13,694 nucleotides of DNA. It comes from Chloroflexota bacterium (lineage in GTDB: Bacteria; Chloroflexota; Limnocylindria; QHBO01). This document shows, one piece after another, positions 13,078-13,694 of this stretch (within the stretch, counting starts at the first letter, position 1; each line of letters opens with the position of its first letter). The translations under genes and the position numbers were made by a program. The stretch is from the NCBI GenBank assembly GCA_029865285.1, contig JAOUHE010000033.1, positions 1 to 13,694 of the forward strand, given 5' to 3'. The notes beneath the pieces are model-generated. The model saw only the letters and a list, made by a program, of their open reading frames with translations, ran no database searches and was not told where the DNA came from.

Positions 13078-13694
13078 ACGGGCTGTTCGGCACCGACCTC
13101 GGCGGCATCGCGGCGACCTGGGTGGCCGCCGCCGCGACCGTCGCGGTGTGGTCCTACCTGGTCGGTGCGCGGACGGTCTTCCGGTTGACGCAGTACCTGC
13201 TTGCGGGACTGGCAACCGGGTACCTGGCCCTGCTCGCGATCGATGAGATCCTGATGCCGCGCCTCATCTCGCCGCTCCTCGAGGATCCCGCGGCGCACGT
13301 CGCGCTGATCCCTGCAGCGGTCCTGGTGGCGGTCATGATCGCCGCAGCATGGCTCCCTGGGCGCATCACTGCCCCGGTGACCGGGATGCTGGTCGGTGGG
13401 ATCGCCGCGCTGGCCCTCGGCGGTGCCGTACTCGGAACGCTGCTTCCGCAGATCGCGGCGGCGATTCTGCCGGCCGGCACGGCACGGACATCGATCCTCG
13501 ATGCGGTGGCGGCGATCGGCATCACCGTGCTCGTCGTGCTCTCGTTCACACACGGCAGCACCACCGGCCGGCTGTCAAGGCGTGCCTCGGCGGCGGGTCG
13601 GTGGCTCCTGGTCGGAGGGATCGGTGGATGGCTCGGCTTCCTGCTGGTGAGCCGCCTCGCCCTCCTGGTCGACCGGCTCGACTTCCTGCTGCAG
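13074..13694 (+). CDS. Polytopic membrane protein, 3' end beyond window, function unknown
   Basis: An open frame starts at ATG 13074, overlapping the previous stop by 4 nt (ATGA), and runs 207 codons to the window edge without a stop. It begins MNGLFGTDLGGIAATWVAAA and has about six predicted membrane helices near residues 11-30, 39-57, 78-94, 101-123, 142-160 and 174-196. Notable segments are YLVGARTVFRLTQYLLAGLA (29-48), a short loop DEILMPRLISPLLEDP (57-72), a glycine-rich helix ending GTLLPQ (121-126), and GRWLLVGGIGGWLGFLLVSR (175-194) followed by LALLVDRLDFLLQ. The end GRW-x(n)-SR-LxLLxxRLxFLL looks close to the natural C-terminus, as in similar proteins I recall from DUF6754 loci. The competing frames over this stretch contain many arginines and are not credible membrane proteins. 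Confidence 0.82.
   Translation, partial: MNGLFGTDLGGIAATWVAAAATVAVWSYLVGARTVFRLTQYLLAGLATGYLALLAIDEILMPRLISPLLEDPAAHVALIPAAVLVAVMIAAAWLPGRITAPVTGMLVGGIAALALGGAVLGTLLPQIAAAILPAGTARTSILDAVAAIGITVLVVLSFTHGSTTGRLSRRASAAGRWLLVGGIGGWLGFLLVSRLALLVDRLDFLLQ

Overview
The window is GC-rich, densely packed bacterial chromosome. All sixteen genes lie on the + strand with almost no intergenic space. Gene content and order fit a Terrabacteria lineage, most likely Chloroflexota (possibly a Limnocylindria/Ellin6529-type member). This rests on a CdaA-type (not DisA-type) c-di-AMP synthase, an actinobacteria-like glmM-glmS-acpS-nnrD-alr order, and a closing cluster of membrane proteins of a kind I associate with Chloroflexota and archaeal genomes. 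The assignment is an inference; no rRNA is present to settle it.

Region 1 (1-2428) is the end of the ribosomal protein/RNA polymerase operon: the 3' part of rpoA, then rplQ, truA, rplM (overlapping truA) and rpsI. A strong hairpin at 2460-2493 closes it. An extended -10-like promoter element sits directly on the hairpin's 3' flank and may start the next operon with almost no leader.

Region 2 (2510-10343) links c-di-AMP signalling to cell-wall precursor supply. CdaA (diadenylate cyclase), CdaR (YbbR-domain regulator) and GlmM (phosphoglucosamine mutase) are followed by GlmS (glucosamine-6-phosphate synthase). GlmS and GlmM feed UDP-GlcNAc synthesis. After them come AcpS (holo-ACP synthase), NnrD (repair of hydrated NAD(P)H, without its usual epimerase domain) and Alr (alanine racemase, D-Ala for peptidoglycan). 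Most junctions are 0-20 nt or short stop/start overlaps, so the block is probably co-transcribed.

Region 3 (10371 to the window end) is the least understood part. It is a tight run of five uncharacterised genes: a small protein, a membrane-anchored protein resembling the DUF6754 family, a polytopic membrane protein, a protein with one large predicted extracytoplasmic domain between two membrane anchors, and a second polytopic membrane protein cut by the window edge. Positive-inside reasoning puts the DUF6754-like domain in the cytoplasm and the other soluble domain outside, so the set looks like a transmembrane complex with a soluble part on each face. Its function is not known to me. It is the best candidate here for an undescribed system.

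No tRNA, rRNA, CRISPR array, insertion sequence or attachment site was seen. Outside the region around the terminator, no gap between genes exceeds about 30 nt.
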